A stretch of 64,000 bases of DNA from Oleiphilaceae bacterium (GTDB lineage: Bacteria > Pseudomonadota > Gammaproteobacteria > Pseudomonadales > Oleiphilaceae), in assembly GCA_022447365.1 (NCBI GenBank), contig JAKVBL010000003.1:620001-684000 (forward strand), written 5' to 3'. A program made the position numbers and the translations under genes. Positions 40,179-49,703 of the stretch are shown here, in pieces. The first letter of the stretch is position 1, and each line of letters opens with the position of its first letter. The notes under the pieces are model-generated. The model saw only the letters and a list, made by a program, of their open reading frames with translations, was not told the origin of the DNA and ran no database searches.

Positions 40179-41570
40179 ATGAACTGGCTTCCGTTGTATT
40201 TTAAGCCGCAAGGGCAGTCAGTTCTTGTCTTTGGTAGTGGTGACGTTGCGACTAGAAAAGTTCGATTTCTACAACGAACAGAATTTCCGATTACCGTAAT
40301 TAGTATTGATGAGACTGCTAAGGATAGGTTTACTGAGTTTGAATCGGTGGATGTTATTCATAGTACAGGCCTTGATTCTCTTAGCTCTCAATTGTTTGAA
40401 AACGTTATTTTTGCAGTTGCGGCATCTGAAGATCATAGCGCTGACGTCTTTTTTGCTCAGCAGGCTCGCCAAGCTGGTATCCCAGTTCATGTGGCACATT
40501 CCATAGACGATAGTGATTTTTTGCTTCCTGCTGTAATTGATCGAGGCCCGATATCGGTCGCGGTATCGAGTGCAGGTCAGCATCCTACCTTAACTCGCCT
40601 TGTTCGTAATCGTATCGAATCCGTATTGCCGGCAAGGCTCGAAGCTTTGGCTGAGCTAGCATTACGCTATAAAGATAAGGTACGAGAAAAGCTCTCAACT
40701 ATTAATGCCCGTCGTGCTTTTTGGGAGCGTCAGCTAGAAGGTCGTGTTGCAGATCTTGTATACAGTGGACGTGATGAAGACGCGGAGCGTTTGTTACTAG
40801 AGAGCTTAGATAGCATAACGAGTTCCACGCAGGGCGTTGGAGAAGTTTATCTCGTTGGTGCAGGGCCTGGTGATCCTGATTTACTTAGCTTTAAAGCATT
40901 GCGGTTGATTAGACAGGCAGACGTCGTGTTATTTGATCGTCTTGTGTCGCCCCAAATACTCAACCTAGTTCGCCAAGACGCGGATATGATAGATGTCGGT
41001 AAGCGGCGTTCTCATCATACGATGCAACAGGAAAGTATCAACGAATTGCTAGCTAAACTCGCCAAACAAGGTAAACGTGTTCTTCGCTTAAAAGGCGGAG
41101 ACCCCTTTATATTTGGGCGGGGTGGGGAAGAGATCGAAACGCTCTCAGAGCATGGCGTTCCATTTCAAGTTGTTCCGGGTATTACTGCAGCTGCAGGGTG
41201 TGCGAGCTATTCGGGAATTCCATTGACGCATCGAGATCATGCTCAATCTGTGCGTTTTGTGACTGGGCATTTGAAGAATAATAGCTCGGAGTTAGATTGG
41301 CCTAGCCTTGTCGCTGAACAGCAAACGCTCGTATTCTATATGGGCTTGGTCGCTTTACCTCAAATTGCAGAAGGTCTACTGAATCAAGGCATGTCGCAGG
41401 ATATGCCTGTGGCAGTTATTTCACGCGGAACCTTACCAGACCAGCGTGTATTGATTAGCTCTCTGTCTCGCGTAGCGGCAGACGTTACGGCTGCTGAGCT
41501 TAAAGCTCCAACGATTATTATTATTGGTACTGTCGTGAATCTTCACGAAAAGTTGGGATGGCAGTCTTAA
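40179..41570 (+). CDS. cysG: Siroheme synthase CysG
   Basis: 463 residues, trifunctional. The N-terminal dehydrogenase/ferrochelatase (Rossmann G-S-G-D-V-A near residue 19) is joined to the C-terminal SAM uroporphyrinogen methyltransferase, with V-G-A-G-P-G-D-P-D-L-L and R-L-K-G-G-D-P-F-I-F-G-R-G-G-E-E. It makes siroheme for sulfite and nitrite reductases. The gene starts 11 bases after serS. Confidence 0.96.
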   Translation: MNWLPLYFKPQGQSVLVFGSGDVATRKVRFLQRTEFPITVISIDETAKDRFTEFESVDVIHSTGLDSLSSQLFENVIFAVAASEDHSADVFFAQQARQAGIPVHVAHSIDDSDFLLPAVIDRGPISVAVSSAGQHPTLTRLVRNRIESVLPARLEALAELALRYKDKVREKLSTINARRAFWERQLEGRVADLVYSGRDEDAERLLLESLDSITSSTQGVGEVYLVGAGPGDPDLLSFKALRLIRQADVVLFDRLVSPQILNLVRQDADMIDVGKRRSHHTMQQESINELLAKLAKQGKRVLRLKGGDPFIFGRGGEEIETLSEHGVPFQVVPGITAAAGCASYSGIPLTHRDHAQSVRFVTGHLKNNSSELDWPSLVAEQQTLVFYMGLVALPQIAEGLLNQGMSQDMPVAVISRGTLPDQRVLISSLSRVAADVTAAELKAPTIIIIGTVVNLHEKLGWQS

Positions 41571-41710
41571 CTAAGTGTGTAATTGTGTGAATCGAAATGT
41601 AGCGAATTGTTTTTCATTGCTGCGCTTCACGCGCCCTAAGATAACCATGACCGACTGAAACTGACATTAAGTGTCATAATGAATCTAGTAGTAACACTGT
41701 TAGGCACATT

Positions 41711-42184
41711 ATGAACATCATTCCTAAATCTGCAATTCGTATCCTAGAGTTACAAAACGTATCTCTCCCGAGCGTCGGCTTGAACGAGCCTCAAACCACA
41801 ATTAATAAGGTCAGCAAATCAAAAGGATTGCTATCCCGTTTTTCGAAATCAAAACAAAAGTCTACAACTGCCCTTGATAAGAGAAGCCAGCAGCATAGTT
41901 TTGAGGTCGCGAGCTGGCTGAGGTTTGGCTTTTCGGAGGAGTCTCGCTTGGTTACGCTGTGTCTATCTTATTCCGATTCTAGTGGCGATTATGTAGCCCT
42001 GGTCGAAGAGCAAAGTGTAAACGATAAGGCAAGTACAATGATGTCTGCCGTTATTGATTTGCAAACCAAAGGTCCGATACAAAAACTGGCAGTAGCTTGT
42101 GCGGGTTTAAAAGTTGAAGATCGCTGTTATATAGAAGATTTAACGATAAAAAGAATAACTCAAGAACAAAAAATTAGTGCATAG
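41711..42184 (+). CDS. Hypothetical protein, 157 residues
   Basis: Function not recognised. No signal peptide or membrane span. An N-terminal Ser/Lys-rich stretch (about 30-60, with repeated S-K-S-K) is probably flexible. The rest (about 65-150) is predicted alpha/beta, with an S-W-L-R-F-G-F start and strand-like L-V-T-L-C-L-S-Y. Two cysteines are near 122 and 130. A TTAGG ribosome site lies 8 bases before the ATG. The gene is monocistronic, converging on DAHP synthase. Confidence 0.55.
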   Translation: MNIIPKSAIRILELQNVSLPSVGLNEPQTTINKVSKSKGLLSRFSKSKQKSTTALDKRSQQHSFEVASWLRFGFSEESRLVTLCLSYSDSSGDYVALVEEQSVNDKASTMMSAVIDLQTKGPIQKLAVACAGLKVEDRCYIEDLTIKRITQEQKISA

Positions 42185-42191
42185 AGAGGTT

Positions 42192-42222
42192 AAGCGCTGC
42201 TGAGATAATGAAAGCAGCGCTT
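42192..42222. terminator. Hairpin between convergent genes
   Basis: Perfect 10-base GC-rich arms (42192-42201 and 42213-42222) around an 11-base loop. No U-tract on either strand. Probable shared transcript end for the 157-residue gene and the DAHP synthase gene. Confidence 0.5.
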
Positions 42223-42229
42223 GAGATGC

Positions 42230-43294
42230 TTAGCGTGTAGGAAGAACGTCCTTCAATTTCGCATGCATATCTAGAATAGCTTTCTCTGTGGTTTCCCAAT
42301 CAATACAACCATCTGTCACAGATACGCCGTATTCCAGCTCTTCTAAGTTTTCAGGAATTGATTGATTCCCGAAATTAATATTACTTTCGATCATCAATCC
42401 AATGATTGACTTGTTACCGTCAATAATTTGATTCGTAGCGTCTTGCATTACCAGTGGTTGCAATGCTGGATCTTTGTTTGAGTTTGCATGGCTACAATCA
42501 ATCATAATATTGCTTGCCAGATTTGCTTTCTCTAGAGCTTGTTCGCAGAGCGCAACGTTCACGGAATCGTAGTTTGGCTTACCGCCGCCGCCACGCAATA
42601 CAACGTGTGCGTATGGGTTACCTTTTGTACGTACAATTGAACATTGGCCTTCATGGTTGATTCCCAGGAAGCTATGAGGGTGTGCGACTGATCCAAGTGC
42701 ATTGATTGCTACACCAAGTCCACCATCTGTTCCGTTTTTAAAGCCAATAGCAACAGACAGACCAGAGCTCATTTCACGGTGTGTCTGCGATTCAGTTGTT
42801 CTTGCTCCGATTGCAGACCAAGAGATTGTGTCTTGAAGGTATTGCGGAGAAATCGGATCAAGCGCTTCTGTAGCAGTCGGTAGGCCGATTTCTGCGATGT
42901 CGATCAGAAGCTTACGACCAATATGAAGACCATCTTCGATTTCAAATGAATCGTTTAGATGTGGGTCATTGATCAATCCCTTCCAGCCAATCGTTGTGCG
43001 TGGCTTTTCAAAATAAACGCGCATGACTAGGTAAATAGTGTCGCTTACTTTGTCTGCCAATTCTTTTAGCCTTAGGGCGTAATCTTTGGCAGCATCAATG
43101 TCATGAATTGAACAAGGACCGACAACAAGGAAGATACGCTTGTCTTTGCGATCAAGGATATTATTGATCGTTTCGCGACCTTCAGTGACAACTTCTTTCG
43201 CTTTCTCGGTAAGAGGGATGTCTTGCTTTAGTTGTGCGGGAGTAATAAGGAGTTCTTGGCTCGCAACATTTATATTATCTAATTCAGCGCTCAT
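42230..43294 (-). CDS. Class I DAHP synthase (AroF/AroG type)
   Basis: 354 residues. It condenses PEP and erythrose-4-phosphate, the first shikimate-pathway step. The type I-alpha motifs are present: V-G-P-C-S-I-H-D near residue 57, R-V-Y-F-E-K-P-R-T-T, T-E-S-Q-T-H-R-E-M-S-S-G-L, R-G-G-G-G-K-P-N-Y, and D-C-S-H-A-N-S. Which aromatic acid inhibits it cannot be decided by eye. The 5' flank (43295-43520) is shared with the divergent PilZ gene. No leader peptide rich in Phe, Tyr or Trp was seen. Confidence 0.94.
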   Translation of the reverse strand: MSAELDNINVASQELLITPAQLKQDIPLTEKAKEVVTEGRETINNILDRKDKRIFLVVGPCSIHDIDAAKDYALRLKELADKVSDTIYLVMRVYFEKPRTTIGWKGLINDPHLNDSFEIEDGLHIGRKLLIDIAEIGLPTATEALDPISPQYLQDTISWSAIGARTTESQTHREMSSGLSVAIGFKNGTDGGLGVAINALGSVAHPHSFLGINHEGQCSIVRTKGNPYAHVVLRGGGGKPNYDSVNVALCEQALEKANLASNIMIDCSHANSNKDPALQPLVMQDATNQIIDGNKSIIGLMIESNINFGNQSIPENLEELEYGVSVTDGCIDWETTEKAILDMHAKLKDVLPTR

Positions 43295-43520
43295 TTATTT
43301 AACCTACTGATATCGTTTCGTTTCCGACAGGTTATTGTTTTAACAACAGAAAGTTTGTCTTTGTGGGCACGATGTTGACCTAAACGTTAATGCTTTGCAA
43401 CGACATAGCGAATGTTCCGTGAAACATTATGAAAAAACCTGTGATTATCGATAACCTTTTGAACATCGCTGTCTATACTTTTGTTATTCAAAACAAAAAC
43501 AAGCTTCGGTAAAGGAATAT

Positions 43521-43886
43521 ATGATTAGGTATTACAGTGATGACGAGCGGCGCCGCGAAGCACGGATGTATCGCAGTGGCGAAATCTTTGTTGAACTCGT
43601 TACACCGACACCAGATGAAACTTCGAGCCCTGAAATTGTTCGCTGTGAAGTGCTGGACATCTCTGCAACGGGCGCTCAGTTGCTAGCCGACGATTCAATG
43701 AAAGTCGGAGCGATTCATACGCTTGTGATCGATCTTGATGAATATGACAAAAACTATCGACTAGCAGGAGAAGTCCGTTGGGTACGTACCCATAATGACG
43801 GCTTTCTTATAGGTTTTGAGTTTTTGGATTCTGAACAAACAGGTATTGATGATTGGAAGGGCTTGCTCGCTAATTTCTTAAATTAA
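43521..43886 (+). CDS. PilZ-domain c-di-GMP-binding protein
   Basis: 121 residues, a single PilZ domain. The c-di-GMP motif pair is visible: E-R-R-R-E-A-R near residues 9-15 (RxxxR) and D-I-S-A-T-G-A near 47-53 ((D/N)xSxxG). A beta barrel follows, with G-E-V-R-W-V and G-F-L-I-G-F-E-F. It differs from the pilus PilZ at 13467, which lacks these residues. Probably a cytosolic c-di-GMP receptor; its target is unknown. An AAAGGAA ribosome site is present. Confidence 0.85.
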   Translation: MIRYYSDDERRREARMYRSGEIFVELVTPTPDETSSPEIVRCEVLDISATGAQLLADDSMKVGAIHTLVIDLDEYDKNYRLAGEVRWVRTHNDGFLIGFEFLDSEQTGIDDWKGLLANFLN

Positions 43887-43904
43887 CGAGCGGTGTGCTT
43901 TTAC

Positions 43905-45023
43905 TTATTGCTCGTCAGTCATTTCTGGTAAGCCATCACCAAATAAGGCTTCTTTATCACCTACAGAATTAACCGCATCTTGTAAGGTGAAGGAATCGCG
44001 GCCTAAGCCTTCGAGAGTCGGCAGAGGTTCGTCGTTTATGAAAGCAATTAAGTCATAGGCAGAGTCTTCTGCATGCTCTTCCATCGCCAAATGCCCGATT
44101 CCTTTATACTCAACCATCATTGCATTTGGAACTTCTTCCACCCATCTCTCGGCGTGCTCGAAGTCACCCCATTTGTCTTTACTTCCCCACATAATTAGAG
44201 CGCGATTTTCAATGTTACTCAGAGTCTCTTGAGTTCCGTACTCCATCAGCTCGCGCGCTAGGCTGGCGTGACGTACATTTGTCGCATGCGCTCCTGGGCC
44301 TTGCAAAAGATGGATGTAACGCTGGAGGGTGTCGGGGGTGATTTTTTCTGGATTGGCGTAAAAATCATCTACCATTGTGGTAACGATTGTTGATGGTTGA
44401 AAATACTCGGAAAGTAGGCCTGTATTATCTAAGTATCGGACCATGAAAGGGGGCTCTTGCTGCATGCCAAGAGGCGATACCAAAGTAAGAGTTTTTACTT
44501 TATTTGGGTTGTCTATAGCGTAACGTGCAGCTAAATATCCGCCGTAAGAAGCACCGACTAAATGAAAGTTTCGGAGCTCGAGATCTTCAATTAGGTAGGT
44601 GAGGGTATGACTCAGGTAATCACGACTTAAGTTTTCAGGACATAGATCTTCTGGTGAGCGAATGCAGCGTGGTGCCCCCGTTAAACCTGAGCCAGGTAAA
44701 TCAATCGCGATAACACGAAATTCTTGGCGAAGTATTTCGACCCAGCGGTTCCATGTGTGAACAGAGGAAAGCTCGCCATGGATAAGGACAATGGTATCGC
44801 CTTCGCCTACATCACGAAAATGCACAGGTAAGCCAAAGTCATTATCGCGATAGTCTGAGTCAGGATAGGTATAGCGGGAAGTGATGTACCAATCAGGTAA
44901 TTCCGAAAAACCTAGAAAACTAGTCAGAGAAGTCGAGGATTTAGATGCACCCTTCATATTCGTACACGCGCCAAGCAATACAATGCTCAAAGTGACTAGC
45001 GCAACTTTTAAAATGCGAAACAT
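43905..45023 (-). CDS. Alpha/beta hydrolase lipoprotein
   Basis: 372 residues. A lipoprotein signal peptide with lipobox L-G-A-C (Cys20) is followed by an alpha/beta hydrolase domain. The oxyanion motif is H-G-E-L-S-S, the nucleophile elbow G-A-S-Y-G-G, and the His lies in G-I-G-H-L-A-M-E-E. This elbow differs from the usual G-x-S-x-G only in its first residues. It is membrane-anchored with an unknown ester or lipid substrate. It is the minus-strand gene downstream of fabI after about 98 bases. Confidence 0.85.
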   Translation of the reverse strand: MFRILKVALVTLSIVLLGACTNMKGASKSSTSLTSFLGFSELPDWYITSRYTYPDSDYRDNDFGLPVHFRDVGEGDTIVLIHGELSSVHTWNRWVEILRQEFRVIAIDLPGSGLTGAPRCIRSPEDLCPENLSRDYLSHTLTYLIEDLELRNFHLVGASYGGYLAARYAIDNPNKVKTLTLVSPLGMQQEPPFMVRYLDNTGLLSEYFQPSTIVTTMVDDFYANPEKITPDTLQRYIHLLQGPGAHATNVRHASLARELMEYGTQETLSNIENRALIMWGSKDKWGDFEHAERWVEEVPNAMMVEYKGIGHLAMEEHAEDSAYDLIAFINDEPLPTLEGLGRDSFTLQDAVNSVGDKEALFGDGLPEMTDEQ

Positions 45024-45121
45024 ACGCAGTTGTTTCTCTCTAACTTCCCAGTAAAACCGTAAGCATACGCAAACTAGCAGACTATTCAGTGAACTAGTGC
45101 TGTTTACGTTAGCTAACTTAG

Positions 45122-45913
45122 TTAGGCATCGTCCAAAGGATGCATAGCGGTGGTATTAAATCCGCCATCAACGAACAATATCTCTCCACTAATTCCACTC
45201 GCTAAGTCGCTACACATAAATGCAGCCGCATTACCCACTTCTTCGATAGTAACATTGCGCTTCAATGGGGCTTGCTTAGCGGTTTCATTCAACATTTTTC
45301 TGAAGTTTTTAACTCCTGAAGCAGCTAATGTTCGAATCGGACCAGCGGAGATAGCATTCACGCGAATACCATCTGCGCCCAAGCTATTCGCCATGTAACG
45401 AACATTGGCTTCAAGGCTCGCTTTAGCAAGGCCCATAACGTTGTAATTCGGAACGACCTGTTGTGAGCCAAGATAAGTTAATGTAAGCAATGAACCGCCT
45501 TTTTCTTTCATCAAAGGACGAGCGTATTTAGCGAGCGCAACGAAACTATAGGCGCTGATATCATGGGCGATAGCGAATCCTTCACGAGTGGTCGCATCAA
45601 CATAATCGCCTTCTAGTTCATGAGCAGGCGCATAACCAACTGAATGCACCACAATGTCGATAGAACCCCACTGCTTTGAAATCTCTTCAAAAACGGCTTC
45701 AATTTGCGCATCGTCAGATACATCTAAGGGAAGAATTAATTGGCTGTTCCATTTTTTCCCAAAATCAACAACCCTTTTTTTCAGCTTCTCTGTTTGGTAA
45801 GTCAGTGCAATTTCAGCGCCTTCGCGATGCATAGCGTCTGCGATGCCGGTAGCAATGGAAAGCTTACTTGCTACACCGATAATAAGTACTTTTTTACCAG
45901 CTAAAAAGCCCAT
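45122..45913 (-). CDS. fabI: Enoyl-ACP reductase FabI
   Basis: 263 residues. An NADH-dependent SDR enzyme of fatty-acid elongation. The nucleotide motif [12 protein letters not shown] is at 13-24. The active-site residues are Tyr147, Tyr157 and Lys164 (Y-N-V-M-G-L-A-K), at the spacing known for E. coli FabI. A conserved C-terminal V-D-G-G-F lies near residue 252. It starts 24 bases after yejF and is probably co-transcribed, as in Pseudomonas. Confidence 0.95.
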   Translation of the reverse strand: MGFLAGKKVLIIGVASKLSIATGIADAMHREGAEIALTYQTEKLKKRVVDFGKKWNSQLILPLDVSDDAQIEAVFEEISKQWGSIDIVVHSVGYAPAHELEGDYVDATTREGFAIAHDISAYSFVALAKYARPLMKEKGGSLLTLTYLGSQQVVPNYNVMGLAKASLEANVRYMANSLGADGIRVNAISAGPIRTLAASGVKNFRKMLNETAKQAPLKRNVTIEEVGNAAAFMCSDLASGISGEILFVDGGFNTTAMHPLDDA

Positions 45914-45937
45914 AGTGATCCCTTAGAAATAATCTGT

Positions 45938-47554
45938 TTAAGCGGTCGCCGGATTGTGTCCGTAAAAGAATGCGGCATCAAGCAATTCTTTTGTGTATTC
46001 ATGCTGTGGAGATGAAAAGAGCTGTTCACAATCGTTTTGTTCGATAACTTGGCCGTGTTGCATGACCATAACGCGATGACTTAATGCGCGGACAACAGCC
46101 AAGTCGTGACTAATAAAGATATAAGCGATCTGATACTTTTTCTGGATATTCTTAAGTAGCTCGATTACTTGAACTTGGATACTTCTATCTAGCGCCGATG
46201 TCGGTTCATCCAAAATAATGATTTCAGGCTTGAGGATCAAAGCTCGTGCAATAGCGATACGCTGGCGCTGTCCGCCCGAAAATTCATGTGGATAGCGATG
46301 TCGCACTTCTGGGTCGAGCTCAACTTCAGTTAGCGCGTCGATGATCATTTGCTCTCGCTCAGATTCCGAGCCAATGCCGTGAATATCAAGGCCCTCAGCA
46401 ATGATCTGGCCAATCGACATTCGGGGGCTTAGGCTTCCAAATGGGTCTTGAAAAACGATTTGAATTTCACGACGAAAAGGACGGAACTGGCTTTGGTTTA
46501 ACTGGTCAATTCGTTTTCCGTTGAAGGTGATTGAACCCGTGCAATCGAGCAACTTTAGTATCGCCATTCCAGTCGTAGTTTTGCCGCTGCCACTTTCGCC
46601 AACAATACCTAGTGTTTCACCTTTTCTTAATGACAGGTCCATTTGCTTTACAGCCTGAAAGCTGCGTGTCGGTTTGCCGAAAACATTACGTCTAAGAATA
46701 AAATCAACACTTAGCTGTTCTGTTTGAAGAATCGTATCGGCATTCTCTTCGACGGGGTATGGAGAGCCGCTTGGTTCTGAGTTAATTAGCGTTTGCGTGT
46801 ATTCTTCTGTAGGGGAGTTGAATATTGCTTCGGCATTGCCATGCTCTACAACGTGCCCATATCGCATAACGCATACGTGATCTGCATATTGTCTGACGAC
46901 ATTGAGATCATGCGAAATGAGAATGATGGCCATATCTAGTTTTGTCTGTAGATCAGCGATTAGCTCTAAAACCTGCTTTTGAACAGTTACATCTAGCGCT
47001 GTTGTTGGTTCATCGGCAATGAGTACCTCTGGTTCATTAGCAAGAGCGATAGCAATCATTACGCGCTGCTTTTGTCCTCCAGAAAGCTCATGAGGGTAGG
47101 CGCTTAGTCTTCGTTCCGGTTCTGGTATTCCAACCAAACGTAATAGTTCAAGGCAGCGCTCTTTGCACTGGTGAGCGCGAAGTCCTTGATGTATCTCAAG
47201 CACCTCACTAATTTGTTTCTCAACTGTATGTAAAGGATTAAGAGAGGTCATTGGCTCTTGGAAAATCATTCCAATTTTGTTGCCTCGCACACCTCTTAGA
47301 TGACGTTCGTCAGCTTGGAGTAGGTCGTGACCTTCGAAGGTGATTTTACCTGATGTGTAACGAACACTTTGTTTTGGAAGGAGCTGCATGATCGCATTCG
47401 TACTGACAGATTTACCAGATCCACTTTCACCTACAAGAGCGAGTGTCTTTCCTTTGAATACATCGAAACTAACGTTGTGAACTACGGTTTGCTGAACATT
47501 CTTATGTTCAAAAGCGATGCTCAGATCTTGGACGGAAATAATTGGTGTAGTCAT
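45938..47554 (-). CDS. yejF: Peptide ABC transporter ATPase YejF
   Basis: 538 residues with two fused ABC ATPase domains. Each has Walker A G-E-S-G-S-G-K-S/T (near residues 38 and 312), a signature L-S-G-G-Q or F-S-G-G-Q, and Walker B with a D-E-P-T switch. It powers the YejABEF importer of oligopeptides, which in enterobacteria also takes up microcin C. It is the fourth gene of the yejA-B-E-F unit. Confidence 0.95.
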   Translation of the reverse strand: MTTPIISVQDLSIAFEHKNVQQTVVHNVSFDVFKGKTLALVGESGSGKSVSTNAIMQLLPKQSVRYTSGKITFEGHDLLQADERHLRGVRGNKIGMIFQEPMTSLNPLHTVEKQISEVLEIHQGLRAHQCKERCLELLRLVGIPEPERRLSAYPHELSGGQKQRVMIAIALANEPEVLIADEPTTALDVTVQKQVLELIADLQTKLDMAIILISHDLNVVRQYADHVCVMRYGHVVEHGNAEAIFNSPTEEYTQTLINSEPSGSPYPVEENADTILQTEQLSVDFILRRNVFGKPTRSFQAVKQMDLSLRKGETLGIVGESGSGKTTTGMAILKLLDCTGSITFNGKRIDQLNQSQFRPFRREIQIVFQDPFGSLSPRMSIGQIIAEGLDIHGIGSESEREQMIIDALTEVELDPEVRHRYPHEFSGGQRQRIAIARALILKPEIIILDEPTSALDRSIQVQVIELLKNIQKKYQIAYIFISHDLAVVRALSHRVMVMQHGQVIEQNDCEQLFSSPQHEYTKELLDAAFFYGHNPATA

Positions 47555-47566
47555 GATGAGTTCCGT

Positions 47567-48604
47567 TTAAATCTTTCTCGGATCAAAGGCATCGCGCACT
47601 GCTTCGCCGATAAATACGAGTAATGAGAGCATAAGAGCAAGTACGATGAATGCTGTCATTCCAAGCCAAGGTGCATGAAGGTTTGTTTTACCTTGCGAGA
47701 TCAGCTCGCCAAGTGAAGGAGATCCGGGAGGTAGGCCAAATCCTAAGAAATCGAGCGAAGTAAGAGTTGTGATAGACCCCGTCAATATGAACGGCATAAA
47801 GGTTAAAGTTGCAACCATCGCATTCGGTAGTATGTGGCGAAACATAATGCCTGCATTGTTCAGGCCTAAGGCTCTAGCCGCTCTAACATATTCAAGATTA
47901 CGTGCGCGCAGGAACTCGGCACGAACAACATCGACTAAGCCCATCCAGCTGAATAACAGCATGATTCCAAGTAACCACCAGAAGCTCGGTTCAATCATGC
48001 TTGATAGAATGATTAGCAGAAATAGTACTGGTAGCCCTGACCAAATCTCTATGAATCGCTGGCCAATTAGATCGACTTTTCCGCCGTAGTATCCTTGTAA
48101 TGCGCCAACAGCTACTCCAATGATGGATGAGAAAATTGTCAACGCTAAGCCGAATAAGACAGAGATCCTAAAGCCATAAATTACTCGCGCAAATACGTCT
48201 CGCGCCTGATCGTCTGTGCCCAGCCAATTATCAGACGTGGGGGAGGAGGGCGCTGGTTCACTCAAGTTATAGTTATGCGTGTCGTAGCTATAGCGAATAA
48301 GTGGCCATAGCATCCAGCCTTTCTCTTCGATTAGCTCGACGACGTATTCATCACGATAGTCGGCTTCTGTTTCAAATTCCCCTCCAAATTCGGTCTCTGC
48401 ATAGACTTGGCTAATCGGAGAATAGAAGCTCCCATCAAAATATATAAGCAGAGGTTTGTCGTTAGCGACAAGCTCAGCAAACAATGAGAAAAGAAATAGC
48501 GCCAGAAAAAACCATAGAGAGTAATACCCGCGTCGGTTTGCTTTGAAATTTTCTAAGCGACGACGATTAAGAGGCGACCAATTGTCGGTATTGAGTAACT
48601 GCAT
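47567..48604 (-). CDS. yejE: Peptide ABC transporter permease YejE
   Basis: 345 residues. A long N-terminal segment with one span and a periplasmic loop is followed by five spans, with the EAA loop (A-x-x-x-G x9 I-x-x-x-x-L-P). Typical of YejE/OppC-type permeases. The ATG overlaps the yejB stop by one base (TAATG), giving tight coupling. Confidence 0.94.
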   Translation of the reverse strand: MQLLNTDNWSPLNRRRLENFKANRRGYYSLWFFLALFLFSLFAELVANDKPLLIYFDGSFYSPISQVYAETEFGGEFETEADYRDEYVVELIEEKGWMLWPLIRYSYDTHNYNLSEPAPSSPTSDNWLGTDDQARDVFARVIYGFRISVLFGLALTIFSSIIGVAVGALQGYYGGKVDLIGQRFIEIWSGLPVLFLLIILSSMIEPSFWWLLGIMLLFSWMGLVDVVRAEFLRARNLEYVRAARALGLNNAGIMFRHILPNAMVATLTFMPFILTGSITTLTSLDFLGFGLPPGSPSLGELISQGKTNLHAPWLGMTAFIVLALMLSLLVFIGEAVRDAFDPRKI

Positions 48605-49698
48605 TATGACTCTCTACTTTCAAAGTCTATTCGCGGATCGATGAGCACATAGGTCAAGTCACTAATCAGCTTCAGCAGCAATCCGACAATGGTGAATATA
48701 TAGAGGGTTCCAAACATGACTGGATAATCTCGATTTAGAGCCGCTTCGAAACCTAATAGTCCGAGACCATCTAGAGAGAATATGACTTCGATAAGCATGG
48801 AGCCGGTAAAAAATATACCAATCAGTGCGCTCGGCATTCCCGCAATAACAATAAGCATCGCGTTTCGAAAGACATGGCCGTAAAGCACTCGATTCTCAGT
48901 GAGTCCTTTCGCGCGCGCGGTTGCGACATATTGCTTATTGATTTCGTCTAAGAAGGAGTTTTTGGTGAGCATCGTGAGTGTTGCGAAACCGCCCACTACG
49001 ATTGCTGTCACGGGCAAGACTAAATGCCATGCGTAGTCGAGAATCTGCTCTAACCACGAGAGTTGGTCGTAGTTGCTTGAGGTAAGTCCGCGAAGGGGAA
49101 ATAGATCCCAGTAACTTCCGCCGGCAAATAAAACGATAAGTAACACGCCGAATAAAAAACCTGGTATCGCATAACCGACGATAATGACGCTGCTCGTCCA
49201 GACGTCAAACCGGCTGCCGTCATTGACAGCCTTTTTGATACCCATTGGTATCGATAGCATATAAATGATTAGCGTAGACCAAAGCCCAAGTGATATAGAT
49301 ACGGGCATTTTTTCGAGAACAAGATCGGTGACGCTTTTATCTCGAAAGAAACTATCTCCGAAATCAAAGCTGAGATAGCTTTTTATCATGATCCAAAAGC
49401 GTTCATGCGCAGGTTTATCGAAGCCATAAAGCTTCTCGATTCGCTCAACGAGTTCTGGGTCGAGGCCTTGAGCACCTTTGTATTTGGAACTAGAGCTTTC
49501 ACTAGTTGAGCCGCTCATGGCAGTATCAGAGCCGCCCCCTAGACGGGCTTGGACATCTGATTCCATTCCTTGGGTCTGAGCGAGCATGCGTTCTACAGGG
49601 CCGCCAGGAGCTGCTTGGACAATCACAAAGTTGAGAAGCATGATCCCAAACAGGGTAGGGATCATAAGAAGCAAACGCTTAAATATGTAGGCGGGCAT
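48604..49698 (-). CDS. yejB: Peptide ABC transporter permease YejB
   Basis: About 364 residues from the ATG at 49698, chosen because YejB proteins begin at M-x-A-Y-x-x-K/R-R-L-L; the frame extends 7 codons further into yejA. Six spans and the N-terminal P-T-L-F-G-I-M and A-P-G-G-P-V-E segments are diagnostic. A Gly/Ser-rich insert lies at about 50-70. It forms the channel with YejE. Confidence 0.94.
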   Translation of the reverse strand: MPAYIFKRLLLMIPTLFGIMLLNFVIVQAAPGGPVERMLAQTQGMESDVQARLGGGSDTAMSGSTSESSSSKYKGAQGLDPELVERIEKLYGFDKPAHERFWIMIKSYLSFDFGDSFFRDKSVTDLVLEKMPVSISLGLWSTLIIYMLSIPMGIKKAVNDGSRFDVWTSSVIIVGYAIPGFLFGVLLIVLFAGGSYWDLFPLRGLTSSNYDQLSWLEQILDYAWHLVLPVTAIVVGGFATLTMLTKNSFLDEINKQYVATARAKGLTENRVLYGHVFRNAMLIVIAGMPSALIGIFFTGSMLIEVIFSLDGLGLLGFEAALNRDYPVMFGTLYIFTIVGLLLKLISDLTYVLIDPRIDFESRES

Positions 49699-49703
49699 TT
49701 CTG

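Noticed and set aside
43412..43425. Sequence resembling the ParB site parS in the DAHP synthase/PilZ intergenic region
   Set aside because: It matches the two ends of the 16-base parS consensus but lacks two central bases (14 instead of 16), so ParB recognition is unlikely, and no parAB or replication genes are nearby.
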